Shown: positions 7,787-15,556, counted from the first letter of the stretch. The stretch is DNA of 43,798 nt from Sinorhizobium fredii USDA 205 (GCF_001461695.1 NZ_AUTC01000163.1:1-43798); one strand, 5' to 3'. Notes: a model not told the origin generated them from the letters alone. Numbers and translations: made by a program.

Positions 7787-8130
7787 ATGGAAACGATCCC
7801 GTCAACGATTGGAACTATGCCGATGAGGTATTGAGTGGTGAGGTCGTCGCGCTCGATCGTCACGCCGATCTCATAGGATCCGGAACAAAGGCCGGTCATG
7901 TCGGAGCGCGGGAATTGCCACTCAAGGACGCCATTGCCCAGGTCGGTGATCTTGCCGTTGTCGATGCTGGCCGAGAGGCGAGCATATGATGAACCCTGCT
8001 CGCGAACCTCGATGGTGACCTCGACGCCGGTAAAGTCCGTGATGGTCTCCCCGGTGTCGTCATCGACGATCTCGAAGGGCTGCACCCAATCGGCGCGGTT
8101 GGAGACTTGCTCAAATCGTGCTTCGAACAC
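7783..8130 (-). CDS. Small phage tail/baseplate protein with an Ig-like beta fold
   Basis: This 115-aa protein is almost entirely predicted beta-strand, with alternating hydrophobic and polar residues (for example VEVTIEVRE, GSYEIGVTIER) and the motif DDDTGETITDF. This resembles the N-terminal BppU-like or Ig-like domains of phage baseplate and tail proteins. It lies between the tail fibre and the tail spike and overlaps the latter by four bases, consistent with a connector or chaperone for the spike. The family assignment is tentative. Confidence 0.6.
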   Translation of the reverse strand: MFEARFEQVSNRADWVQPFEIVDDDTGETITDFTGVEVTIEVREQGSSYARLSASIDNGKITDLGNGVLEWQFPRSDMTGLCSGSYEIGVTIERDDLTTQYLIGIVPIVDGIVSI

Positions 8131-8141
8131 TTGGTCTCCCC

Positions 8142-9086
8142 CTAAAGGCGAATGTAGACGGTGAGGGCAAGGGACGGCTGAATGTTGTTGTGCGCGGCGC
8201 CGCCGCCCTTGTTCTGAACGGTGATGGCGTGGTTATGCGCCACGGTCGGAACGTCAGTTCCGCCCCCGGACAAGGCAACACGAGAGCCGCCGCCGCCAGT
8301 CTGGGCGCCAGCGATGTCCGTGAACCCGTTGAGGATCGGAGCCTTGCTGTCCGACGTTGCGTCGTGGTTGTGGACCGGCATTTCGGAGATGCTGAGCGTG
8401 TGCGTCTGCGCGCCGCCCTTCCAGCCGAGATCATCGGCATCCGTCAGCACCCCAGCCGCTATGTTGCCCATGTCGTCAAGGCCGACGATCGCCCGCCCAC
8501 GGAAGTCGGGAAGGTCGATCGGCTTGTTCGCGGACCAGTCGGCGTTTGCTGAAGCGCCGCGGCCCCCAGCAACCACGAGGTTCGGATCGGCATTCCAGAG
8601 GAATTCATAGAGCGTCTGGCAGTCCGAGTTCGCCCGCTCCGTCGCGCCGCTGGTGGCCGTGCCGATCGACCGCCCGTTGCCTCGTACATAGCCGTCTAGG
8701 AAACCCTCGCCGTACCTGACCTTGATGTCTCCCGTCTCCAGAAGGGAGTTAGGGTCAACAGGTGCCGGCGGAGAGCCGCCGCCTTCGGTCGGGCCGATGA
8801 TCGGCAAGGTATCGCTGTCGTAGAGGATCGAGCCGCCTGGCGTCGTGACGCGCACCCGGTAGAACTCGTCCGCCTCGTCGAGGAACACAGCCGGGAAGCG
8901 GCCATACCCGTCCGTTTCGAGCGGGTTCGGATGCGCCGTGGTCAGGCCGTAATCCCGATAGACCGTGATCGGCGTCGTGGTGCCGGCGGCGTAGAAATAC
9001 GCCTTCGCCCCAACGATCGGCTTGCCGTTCAGGTCCTGAATGGTCGTGAACGAGCTTGGCCAGAAACCTGACATCGGCATCTCCAT
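8142..9086 (-). CDS. Phage tail fibre with C-terminal collar domain
   Basis: This protein is up to 314 aa. The N-terminal 100 residues are a beta-rich attachment domain (GKPIVGAKAYFYAAGTTTPI). The C-terminal part shows the phage tail collar pattern: IDLPDFRGRAIVG, MPVHNHD, VAHNHAITV, a Gly-rich loop and a final HNNIQPSLALTVYIRL. This domain trimerises at fibre tips and occurs in microcystin-dependent-protein-like families. The start is uncertain. The first ATG (9086) lies at the end of a hairpin U-tract, whereas the fifth codon ATG (9074) has a GGAG site 6 bases upstream and may be the true start. Confidence 0.85.
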   Translation of the reverse strand: MEMPMSGFWPSSFTTIQDLNGKPIVGAKAYFYAAGTTTPITVYRDYGLTTAHPNPLETDGYGRFPAVFLDEADEFYRVRVTTPGGSILYDSDTLPIIGPTEGGGSPPAPVDPNSLLETGDIKVRYGEGFLDGYVRGNGRSIGTATSGATERANSDCQTLYEFLWNADPNLVVAGGRGASANADWSANKPIDLPDFRGRAIVGLDDMGNIAAGVLTDADDLGWKGGAQTHTLSISEMPVHNHDATSDSKAPILNGFTDIAGAQTGGGGSRVALSGGGTDVPTVAHNHAITVQNKGGGAAHNNIQPSLALTVYIRL

Positions 9087-9087
9087 G

Positions 9088-9108
9088 TAAAAAGCCCCCC
9101 GGGGGAGC
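9088..9108 (-). terminator. Hairpin plus U-tract abutting the tail-fibre start
   Basis: On the minus strand GCTCCC and GGGGGC (with one G-U pair) form a tight stem, followed by TTTTTA. It looks like an intrinsic terminator, yet it ends one base before the first tail-fibre ATG. It would stop transcripts from the ejection genes, or act as a structure limiting translation of the fibre. Confidence 0.55.
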
Positions 9109-9144
9109 CTTGCAATTCAACCAAAGCGCGCGCATTTTCAGCGC

Positions 9145-9279
9145 ATGCACGATAAACCCGACATTCTCACCTTAGTCAGCAACATGATCGCGCTCGCCAT
9201 CCTCTTGCCTCTCGGCTGGTGGCTCCACGAACAGCGCCTATTCGGCTTTGGTGATTGGGTTGTGAGCCTCTTTCACTGA
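9145..9279 (+). CDS. Possible 44-aa membrane peptide on the opposite strand
   Basis: An ATG at 9145 opens 44 codons encoding a short polar N-terminus, one hydrophobic span (about residues 9-27, TLVSNMIALAILLPLGWW) and a C-terminus ending VVSLFH. It fills the gap between the tail-fibre and ejection-protein genes and overlaps the latter's 3' end by 7 bases. The composition looks like a real single-pass protein, but I see no ribosome site and only a weak promoter, so it may be chance. Confidence 0.35.
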   Translation: MHDKPDILTLVSNMIALAILLPLGWWLHEQRLFGFGDWVVSLFH

Positions 9280-11390
9280 CGAGGCGTGACGGTGATTTCC
9301 AGCGGCTGACGTGGCTCTTGCCCCAGCACGCGCGGAATTGCCCGAGACGGAATGGCCAGAGCATCGCCGATCTGCTCAAGCGCTTTCATGAAGGCTGGGC
9401 TTTTCTCTGCCTGGGTGACTGCATTCGCAATCGCGCGCGGATCATTCGAGGTCAGCATCTTGGCCACCGCCTGCATGACCTGATTTTCTGCTCGGCTTTG
9501 AAGAGCTCGGCCGCCCTTTACAGCTAGACCGCCGATTACCGCCCCGGTCAGATCACCGCCCGAAATGGCATAGCCGCCGCCGGCGCCGAGCCCGAGCTCG
9601 ACAAGCTGCCTTGCGGTGGTCGAGTTGCCCATGGCACCGCGCAGCCGATCGGCGATGTCCTCAACCCTCACATAGGCCTCAAGCGCCTTGGCCTTCTGTG
9701 GCCCGAAGATGAGCTCTAGCGATTCCCGCGATGCCTGAGACTTGAAAACGGAGTTGATGACGTTCGTTCGATCGCCGGCTGCCTTGATGCGGTCGATCAG
9801 CTCGGAGGCATAGCCGGTTTGGAAGGCTGCCTTTTCTGCCGGCGTGAACTTGGCGTAGGCCTTTTGGGCTTCAGGCACGAGCCGCGGCGTCCCGGCGAAC
9901 TTCTTGCCAGCCTCGACCGCGTCATCAGCGCCGAAGAAGGCGGCCGCGCCCTGTCGAGCATTTTTGAAGGTCGGGACAGCGGTATCTAGTTCGTTGTTCA
10001 ACGCCGTCCGAAGCGCGCCGATCTCCGATGCCGTCGTGTTATCGCCAGCGCGAGCAGCCTTTTCCGATGCGGAGCGAAGATTGCGCTGCACATGGTCCCA
10101 AAATTCAAGGCTAGGCGTCACAAGCGTTCCGTCTGCCTTCTGCTTCAGCACGTATTGACCTTGGCTGTTCTGCGTGAACGGGTTCGGGATTTCCTTTGCT
10201 CCGGTTATCGCCCCGCGATCTGCGCTCTTCCGTGGCACGGTATCGATTGCGCGGCGGAAGGACGGAGACTGCATCAACTGCTGGATGCGCGGCGTAAACA
10301 CTTGCTGAGCGTTGGGGCTGGCATAGGCGGCGTCATAGGCTGGCTTGTTGGCGCGCCGTGCTGCTGTACGGATGGCATCCTGATAGCCGATGTCATCGAC
10401 GGAACCGCCGGCAACGCGGCGGATCACGTCAACCGCACGGTTTCCCTGCGTGGCGAAGCGGTCGTCGGCGACTTTGGTGATGACCTGGCGCGCTTCCGGG
10501 GCTTGGTTGGAGACGGAACGCGCAAGCGCCCGCGTGGTCTCTCCACCTCGATCGACGTTCAGAAGCGGAACGCCGGTAGAGCGTGCAACAGCCTCGTCTG
10601 TGGAGTTGAGCACGTCGCCTGCAAGCCTGTCGCGCTTGACAGCCACGCCAACGCGTCGGGATGCTTCCTCGGCCGGCCTGAGAACGGCACGGGCGGCCGG
10701 AGCGACCTTCTCACCGACAGCGCCGAGAACGCCCCGAACACCCGCCCCGACGACAGGGACAGCGCCGCCGATGGCGCCACCGATGACACCGCTGTTGATG
10801 ACGTCTGCCGCGTTGCCGCCGCGTACTGCAGTATCAGCCGCAGATATGCCGCCGCTCGACAAAGCAGAGGCGCCAGCGCGCGAAAGCAGGTTCGGGCCGG
10901 TGATACCCAATGCCCGCGCGCCTGCTGCTGTAGAGCCAAGGGCGCCGAAAGCCGCGACGTTTCCCGCAACGCTACCGGCGAGCCGAGATCCTGGGTTCGC
11001 CTCCTGCGCCGCCTGGACGGTCCGCTGCCCCTGCTCGAGGTTCGTCGCATAGTCCTCGCCATCGATCAGGGAGGAGATACCGGCCGCCGCACGCTCGACA
11101 CCGCCGAGCAGAGCAGGACCAACGATCGGGATGTCTCCAATGAAGCCGGAACCGAAGGCGCCTGCCTTGCCGCTTCCCGTGTTCTGACGTTCCTTCTCCA
11201 GCTCGAGCAAGCCTTCCTCATAGGAGAGGTGACGACCGGCCGGCGCCGCCTTTGCTTCTGGTTCGGCTGCAGCCGGCGCGTCGAAAGACTTGGCGATCTC
11301 ATCGACCGTCGCTGCCTGCTGTTCTGGAGACAAGCTCTTGAAGCTGTCATCGACCTGAACGCGGCGGCCGTTGATGTTGAGAACGGTCAT
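9273..11390 (-). CDS. Large virion protein, putative DNA-ejection/internal protein
   Basis: This 705-aa protein starts with a short beta-rich segment (MTVLNINGRRVQVDDSF) and a charged stretch. A long Gly/Ala-rich region (about 75-230) follows, with membrane-like hydrophobic helices such as GSGFIGDIPIVGPALLGG and GVIGGAIGGAVPVVGAGV. The C-terminal half is a long alpha-helical domain. Large helical proteins with glycine-zipper-like segments in this place in podovirus gene order are commonly ejected into the host envelope during infection. Its ATG overlaps the upstream stop (11387-11390). It has no catalytic motif that I recognise. Confidence 0.65.
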   Translation of the reverse strand: MTVLNINGRRVQVDDSFKSLSPEQQAATVDEIAKSFDAPAAAEPEAKAAPAGRHLSYEEGLLELEKERQNTGSGKAGAFGSGFIGDIPIVGPALLGGVERAAAGISSLIDGEDYATNLEQGQRTVQAAQEANPGSRLAGSVAGNVAAFGALGSTAAGARALGITGPNLLSRAGASALSSGGISAADTAVRGGNAADVINSGVIGGAIGGAVPVVGAGVRGVLGAVGEKVAPAARAVLRPAEEASRRVGVAVKRDRLAGDVLNSTDEAVARSTGVPLLNVDRGGETTRALARSVSNQAPEARQVITKVADDRFATQGNRAVDVIRRVAGGSVDDIGYQDAIRTAARRANKPAYDAAYASPNAQQVFTPRIQQLMQSPSFRRAIDTVPRKSADRGAITGAKEIPNPFTQNSQGQYVLKQKADGTLVTPSLEFWDHVQRNLRSASEKAARAGDNTTASEIGALRTALNNELDTAVPTFKNARQGAAAFFGADDAVEAGKKFAGTPRLVPEAQKAYAKFTPAEKAAFQTGYASELIDRIKAAGDRTNVINSVFKSQASRESLELIFGPQKAKALEAYVRVEDIADRLRGAMGNSTTARQLVELGLGAGGGYAISGGDLTGAVIGGLAVKGGRALQSRAENQVMQAVAKMLTSNDPRAIANAVTQAEKSPAFMKALEQIGDALAIPSRAIPRVLGQEPRQPLEITVTPRQ

Positions 11391-13351
11391 TCAACGATCT
11401 CCCACGTCACGCCGGATTGCGTGCGGTTGCCCTTGTTCGAGCGGCTCTCTGGCTTGTAGAAGGTGCCGCCCCGCAGTTCGTTGGCGCGGTCGCGGTAGGT
11501 TTGCAGGCGGCGCTGAACCGCTTGCATGGCGCGCTGATAGATACCGCGGCGGACTTCAGGCGGGAGGTTCGACGAACCGGACATGTCGAGCAGGATCTTG
11601 CGCTCGCCTTCGGTCGGTGCCCCGCCGAAAATGGCTTTGAGCTGGCCCAGAGCCTGACCGGTCACGACGTTATCGAGTTCAAGCGTTGCCTCACCGGCAT
11701 CAGCGCCGAACGTGCCGGAGATCATGCCGCGCGTCCCGGCGAACGGACCGGAATAGGCTTGATCGTTCAATTCAAGGGCTCGGTTGAGCAGCGGGATGAC
11801 GCCTTCTGCATTCATGACCGCCTCGTCGGCCTCTAGAATGGCCTTCTTGTCGGTCGCCGTGAGCGTCTGCTCGTTCTCGCGCGGAAGTTTGCCCGTGAGG
11901 ATGAAACCCTGATAAGCCGGATCGTCAGGCGTGAGGCCAGCTTGCGCCGCCGCTTGGCGCCGTGCTTCCACCTCGTTGCCGACGTTGATCGTCTGCCCTG
12001 CCCCGCCGACGGCAGAAATCTGGCCTTCGGGGCCGACCTGATAAACGCGCTGGTCAGTCTCGGGGATGCCAAGCTGCGTTCGTTCCTCGGCCGTGAGCGT
12101 GCGATACTGGCCCTTCTGCTTTCCGTAATTCCCGACCGGATCGACCTGGCCCGTCTGCTTGTTGGCACGGAACAGCGTGCCATCCGGAGCGGTGAGGAAG
12201 TGGAACGCGCTGTCATTCGAGCCGGTGAGCTTCTGCTGCCACAGCTTGAGGCCGACTTCGCGGGTGTTGCGATCACGGACGAGGTCGGCAATCTGCTGGT
12301 TGGTGATGCCGCCGAGGCCCGCGTCCAACTGCGGAGCTACACCGGGAATGCCGACCGCGCCCGAGACGTCTGCGACCTCTACCGGCGCGAAGGCTGCAGG
12401 AGATGCTGCGGGGGTTGCCACGGGCTGCGGTGCAGGCGCAGCGCCGGCAGCATTGGTCTCAGCGAGGCGCGCGGCAAGCGCTTCCCTGCCCTCGACCTTG
12501 TCAACAGGGAGAGGCGTAAGCCCGAAACGGTCTGTGAAGGCTTCCTCAGACAGAGGCGCACCGGAAACTGCCGGAAGCGTACCGGCCGCCATGGCGTTCA
12601 CCGCATCGGCAGAAGTCTGGGGCGCTGACGCGTTCGCGAACTCCTGCGCGAAGTAGTTCTGCGCCAGCGCGCGCCGACGGGCCGCCTCGCCACCCGCCTG
12701 ATCGTATCCGGCGAACTTCCACGCATTGTTCATGAGGTTCTGGGCTTCCTCGACGCTGCCGGCATTGTTGAGCGCCGCGATCAGCTGCGGATCCTCCTGA
12801 AGGAAGAATTCAGCCTGCGTCTGCGGAGAGATGTTGCCCGGTTGCTCGCCCTTGCTCGCCGCATAGGCGTTGAGGCCCGCCAGCCGTTCGTTGCGCCAGG
12901 ACATGATTCCGCCGGCCGTACCCGCCTGCCCGCTCTGGCTCGGGTCGCTCCAAGTGCGGTTGGCGTTCTTCGGCGAAAAGCCGCTCTCGGCGCGTCCCGT
13001 GGCGGCGATTGCCGACAGAGCATAAGGGTTCGTTACCCCGCCACTACGAACAGTCTCGATGAACGGCTGATACGTGCTGCCCTGAGGCTGCCCGCGCTCA
13101 ACGGGCGTGACAGGCGCCGCGAAGCTCTGCGGCTGCTGCTGAGGGGCCAGGCGCGACAGGAAGCCGCCCTGCTGCTGGGCAGGCGCAGCGCCGCCCTGTT
13201 TGCCGATCAGGTCGGCGAGCTTCCCGAAGGACTTATCCTGCGAATACTGGTCGATCGCGCCGCCGAGCGTGTCGGCGATGCCGCCAAGCCAGGAATAGTC
13301 GCGCTCGGGAATGGCAATGTTCGGCAGGACGAGGCTTGCAAGCTGAGCCAT
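11387..13351 (-). CDS. Virion-associated lysozyme-domain protein (ejection/tail module)
   Basis: This is a 654-aa protein. Residues about 95-240 resemble the phage tail lysozyme domain: IETVRSGGVTNPYALSAIAATGRAESGF appears in part (GRAESGF with a candidate catalytic Glu), followed by GTAGGIMSWRNERLAGL and further on FAGYDQAGGEAARR. Gln/Pro/Ala-rich linkers flank it, and the C-terminal third is helical. Such enzymes open the cell wall during DNA delivery, unlike the endolysin, which releases progeny. The gene overlaps both neighbours by one to four bases, giving a tightly coupled three-gene virion block. Confidence 0.72.
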   Translation of the reverse strand: MAQLASLVLPNIAIPERDYSWLGGIADTLGGAIDQYSQDKSFGKLADLIGKQGGAAPAQQQGGFLSRLAPQQQPQSFAAPVTPVERGQPQGSTYQPFIETVRSGGVTNPYALSAIAATGRAESGFSPKNANRTWSDPSQSGQAGTAGGIMSWRNERLAGLNAYAASKGEQPGNISPQTQAEFFLQEDPQLIAALNNAGSVEEAQNLMNNAWKFAGYDQAGGEAARRRALAQNYFAQEFANASAPQTSADAVNAMAAGTLPAVSGAPLSEEAFTDRFGLTPLPVDKVEGREALAARLAETNAAGAAPAPQPVATPAASPAAFAPVEVADVSGAVGIPGVAPQLDAGLGGITNQQIADLVRDRNTREVGLKLWQQKLTGSNDSAFHFLTAPDGTLFRANKQTGQVDPVGNYGKQKGQYRTLTAEERTQLGIPETDQRVYQVGPEGQISAVGGAGQTINVGNEVEARRQAAAQAGLTPDDPAYQGFILTGKLPRENEQTLTATDKKAILEADEAVMNAEGVIPLLNRALELNDQAYSGPFAGTRGMISGTFGADAGEATLELDNVVTGQALGQLKAIFGGAPTEGERKILLDMSGSSNLPPEVRRGIYQRAMQAVQRRLQTYRDRANELRGGTFYKPESRSNKGNRTQSGVTWEIVE

Positions 13352-14040
13352 CAGAAAAGACCTCCCGTCAATGCCTTCGTACCGAGACCGACGCCCATAT
13401 TGAGCAGGCCGCCAAGGAAGCTGCCCTTTGCCGCAGACTGCTGCTCACGAACCTGCGCGAGCTGGTTGTTGTTGCCCATGCGGGCCTGAACGACGTTGCT
13501 CGCGAGGCCGAGGCGGTCGTCGGCCGTGCCCTGGTAGAGATCAGAGAGGCCGCCATAGGCGCTCGCTTGGCCGCCTGTGGCGCTGAGGCCTTGGCTAGAA
13601 AGCCCCTGCAGCCGATCGAGCCATGAGCCGTATTCCTGATTGGCAAGTCCTTGGCCGTACTGCGTGAGAGCCGTCAGCGTGTTGCCGCTGTTCAGCATGC
13701 CGGCTGCCGAGGCACCGCGCAGAGCCGCTTGCGTGCCCTGATCCATGGCGAAGTCATAGCCGGGGCCAGCCTGGAATGCGCCCTGTGCCGCGGCCGTCCC
13801 ATCGTCGCCACCAAGGCCGAGGGCGTTGGAATACATCGACGTGGCGTCACGGCCCGCGCTCGTGTACGGATCATAGCCGGCGATCGCCTTGTTGATCGCG
13901 CCAGATGACCGCGCCTCACCGGTATTGATGATGCCTTGACCCTGACGATCGAACTTGTTGATCAGGGTGCGGTTCTTCTTCGTTGCGGCGGCCGCTGCCT
14001 TGCCGACGTTGCCGCCGGTCAGAGAATCGAGAAAGCCCAT
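13351..14040 (-). CDS. Putative virion DNA-ejection protein, small
   Basis: This 229-aa protein is rich in Gly, Ala, Ser and Gln. It has an N-terminal MGFLDSLTGG, a helical centre with repeated Ala/Gln patterns (QAALRGASAAGMLNSGNTL) and a Gly-rich C-terminus (GGLLNMGVGLGTKALTGG). Composition and gene order, before a lysozyme-domain protein and a large helical protein, match the first ejection protein of many podoviruses. The stop overlaps the next start (TGATG). Identification is by context, not by a known motif. Confidence 0.6.
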   Translation of the reverse strand: MGFLDSLTGGNVGKAAAAATKKNRTLINKFDRQGQGIINTGEARSSGAINKAIAGYDPYTSAGRDATSMYSNALGLGGDDGTAAAQGAFQAGPGYDFAMDQGTQAALRGASAAGMLNSGNTLTALTQYGQGLANQEYGSWLDRLQGLSSQGLSATGGQASAYGGLSDLYQGTADDRLGLASNVVQARMGNNNQLAQVREQQSAAKGSFLGGLLNMGVGLGTKALTGGLF

Positions 14041-14055
14041 CGTGAATGCTCCAGT

Positions 14056-14238
14056 TTACAGGCCGCCGGCGTCGAGGCGTTCCTCGATCTCGCGAATGTG
14101 CTGATCGAGGCGTTGGAGGTAGAGATACCAGGTCTGCGTGATCCGGCCGGTGCGAGGATCGACAAGCGGCTCCTGCGGTGGCGGGAGTTGCGGAAGCTTT
14201 GCGCCGGCCAAACAGGGAGGCATCATCCATTTGGGCAA
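14056..14238 (-). CDS. Small phage structural-region protein, unknown function
   Basis: This encodes up to 60 aa: a Pro-rich N-terminus (KLPQLPPPQEPLVDP) followed by a helical segment ending EIEERLDAGGL, with ITQTWYLYLQRLDQ in the middle. Short proteins of this type often sit just upstream of ejection genes in podovirus-like prophages. The first start is TTG (14238). An ATG-ATG pair at 14221-14226 gives a slightly shorter product and is a good alternative. Upstream there is only a 29-bp gap to the integrase start on the other strand, so its original promoter and upstream genes are probably gone. Confidence 0.55.
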   Translation of the reverse strand: MPKWMMPPCLAGAKLPQLPPPQEPLVDPRTGRITQTWYLYLQRLDQHIREIEERLDAGGL

Positions 14239-14267
14239 TCTAGCCCCAGATGGAAAGGAAAATTGGG

Positions 14268-15410
14268 ATGAGGACTGACAGACCGGGTTACCAGTACCGG
14301 CTGAACAAGGACGGGACCGCCGTCCATTACTGGAATCCGAAACGGGCGGTTAAGGCCGCTCCGGATTATCTCACGACCATCCGCCTTGCCGATGGTCTAT
14401 CCGATGAGGGGATAGCCGCAGAATGCAAGCGGCTCACCGAGCAGTTGCGGGCGGATCTGCGCAATATCGACGCGCCGCCCAAATACGACGGGACCATCAA
14501 GGCCCTGATCGACTGCTACCGATGCGATAAGACCAGCACTCTGCACAGCGTCAAGCATTCAACCCGGATCAGGGATTACGAGCCTAGCCTGCGCGTGCTC
14601 GAGAAGGTCGTCGGCGGCCGGCGCATAGATGCACTCAAGGCATCTGATTTCCGTGACTGGTTCTCCAAATGGCGCAAGAAAGGCCACAGGCGGGCGTCAG
14701 GCGCGATCAAGCTCCTGCGGGTGATCATCTCCTACGGAGCCGGGGAACGTCTCCACGGCTGCGCACAGGCGCGGGAAATCCTGGCCGACATGCGGTTCGA
14801 ACAGCCGGCGGCAAGAACGGTCGCGATGACCTACGAGCAGTGCCTGGCGATCGTGCAGAAGAGCATCGAATTGAAATGCCCGTCGATCGGATTTGTCGAG
14901 GCGCTGAAGTTCGAAACAGCACTGAGACGCATTGACGTGATTGGGGAGTGGGCCCCGCCGCCTGAGGGTGGCGCGTTCCGCTGGCGCGGACTGACGGGGC
15001 AGCAGATCTCAAAAGATCTGATCCTGACGCTCAAGACGAGCAAGACGGGTGCCGAGGTGTCTCGAGACCTGAAGGTCATGCCGCTCGTTCAGGAGGCACT
15101 GAAAGCCTACCGGATACCGGATATCGGCCCGGTGGTCATCGATGAGGACTATGGGAAACCCTACTGGGAGAATCGCTACACCGAGAAGTTCCGGAAGGTG
15201 CGCGATGCGGCCGGCGTTCCATCAAATGTCTGGTCGATGGATGCGCGGGCGGGTGCTGTGACGGAGACGGTCGAGGCTACCGGCTCATTGGAAGACGCCA
15301 GCAATCTGGCGACGCACAGCACGACAAAGACCACTCGGCGCTATAGCCGAGGCGATGGTCTGGAAAAGAGCCGGGAGATTGCCAAGGCCCGGGCTGAAAA
15401 GCGCAAGTGA
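14268..15410 (+). CDS. int: Prophage tyrosine-type integrase
   Basis: This 380-aa recombinase would join attP and attB at tRNA-Gly. The N-terminal part is an arm-binding-like basic domain and residues about 70-170 resemble a core-binding domain. Catalytic residues in order are Arg220 (ETALRR), a beta-hairpin Lys (LKTSKTG), box II M324-D-A-R327, His350 (ATHSTTKTTRRY) and the nucleophile Tyr359. The usual first His of HxxR in box II is Met here. I chose ATG 14268 because AAAGGA lies 8-9 bases before it; an in-frame ATG at 14250 adds six residues. The gene stops 47 bp from attR. Confidence 0.88.
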   Translation: MRTDRPGYQYRLNKDGTAVHYWNPKRAVKAAPDYLTTIRLADGLSDEGIAAECKRLTEQLRADLRNIDAPPKYDGTIKALIDCYRCDKTSTLHSVKHSTRIRDYEPSLRVLEKVVGGRRIDALKASDFRDWFSKWRKKGHRRASGAIKLLRVIISYGAGERLHGCAQAREILADMRFEQPAARTVAMTYEQCLAIVQKSIELKCPSIGFVEALKFETALRRIDVIGEWAPPPEGGAFRWRGLTGQQISKDLILTLKTSKTGAEVSRDLKVMPLVQEALKAYRIPDIGPVVIDEDYGKPYWENRYTEKFRKVRDAAGVPSNVWSMDARAGAVTETVEATGSLEDASNLATHSTTKTTRRYSRGDGLEKSREIAKARAEKRK

Positions 15411-15415
15411 CACGC
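15406..15415 (+). promoter_or_regulatory. Candidate integrase arm-type site, distal right arm
   Basis: AGTGACACGC here repeats at 15425-15434, a start-to-start distance of 19 bp in the same orientation. It overlaps the integrase stop codon. Together with the inverted copy near attL it suggests a set of arm sites. Confidence 0.45.
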
Positions 15416-15423
15416 AGTGAAAC

Positions 15424-15435
15424 GAGTGACACGCC
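15424..15435 (+). promoter_or_regulatory. Candidate integrase arm-type site, proximal right arm
   Basis: GAGTGACACGCC is identical to the minus strand of 363-374 and ends 22 bp before the attR core. Position, symmetry about the core and exact match support an integrase arm site. Confidence 0.55.
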
Positions 15436-15457
15436 ATTCTTCTAAGTCATTGAAAAA

Positions 15458-15506
15458 GCTGGAGCGGGTAGCGGGAATCGAACCCGCGTATTCAGCTTGG
15501 AAGGCT
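15458..15506 (-). repeat. attR, 49-bp core inside the intact tRNA-Gly
   Basis: This is the exact copy of 288-336. Here it is joined to the chromosomal 5' half of tRNA-Gly, so the phage-supplied 3' half restores a complete tRNA gene. Confidence 0.93.
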
Positions 15507-15533
15507 GCTGCTCTACCATTGAGCTATACCCGC
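15460..15533 (-). tRNA. tRNA-Gly (anticodon TCC)
   Basis: This 74-nt tRNA has encoded CCA. The acceptor stem GCGGGTA pairs with TACCCGC, the D arm is AGCTCAATGGTAGAGC, the anticodon loop carries TCC and the T arm contains GGTTCGATTCC. It reads GGA/GGG glycine codons. It follows tRNA-Tyr by 23 bases on the same strand. It is the prophage attachment target and has been left intact by the integration. Confidence 0.97.
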
Positions 15534-15556
15534 GGGCCTTCGATCCTGAAGCAGAA

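Larger units (their letters stand above)
288..15506. mobile_element. Podovirus-like prophage remnant integrated in tRNA-Gly(TCC)
   Basis: The element is bounded by a perfect 49-bp direct repeat (288-336 and 15458-15506) that covers the 3' half of tRNA-Gly. A tyrosine integrase lies next to the right repeat. Minus-strand genes encode, in transcription order, a small structural protein, ejection-type virion proteins, a lysozyme-domain virion protein, a tail fibre, a tail spike and a lysis cassette. A two-gene glycan-modifying cargo lies on the + strand. No terminase, portal, capsid, replication, repressor or excisionase gene is visible. It is therefore probably a defective remnant, though a satellite-like element or one reduced to useful parts cannot be excluded. 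Confidence 0.92.

Noticed and set aside
288..15506. A contractile or flexible tailocin
   Set aside because: No tail tube, tape measure, sheath or baseplate set is present. The ejection-type proteins point to a short-tailed phage remnant instead.
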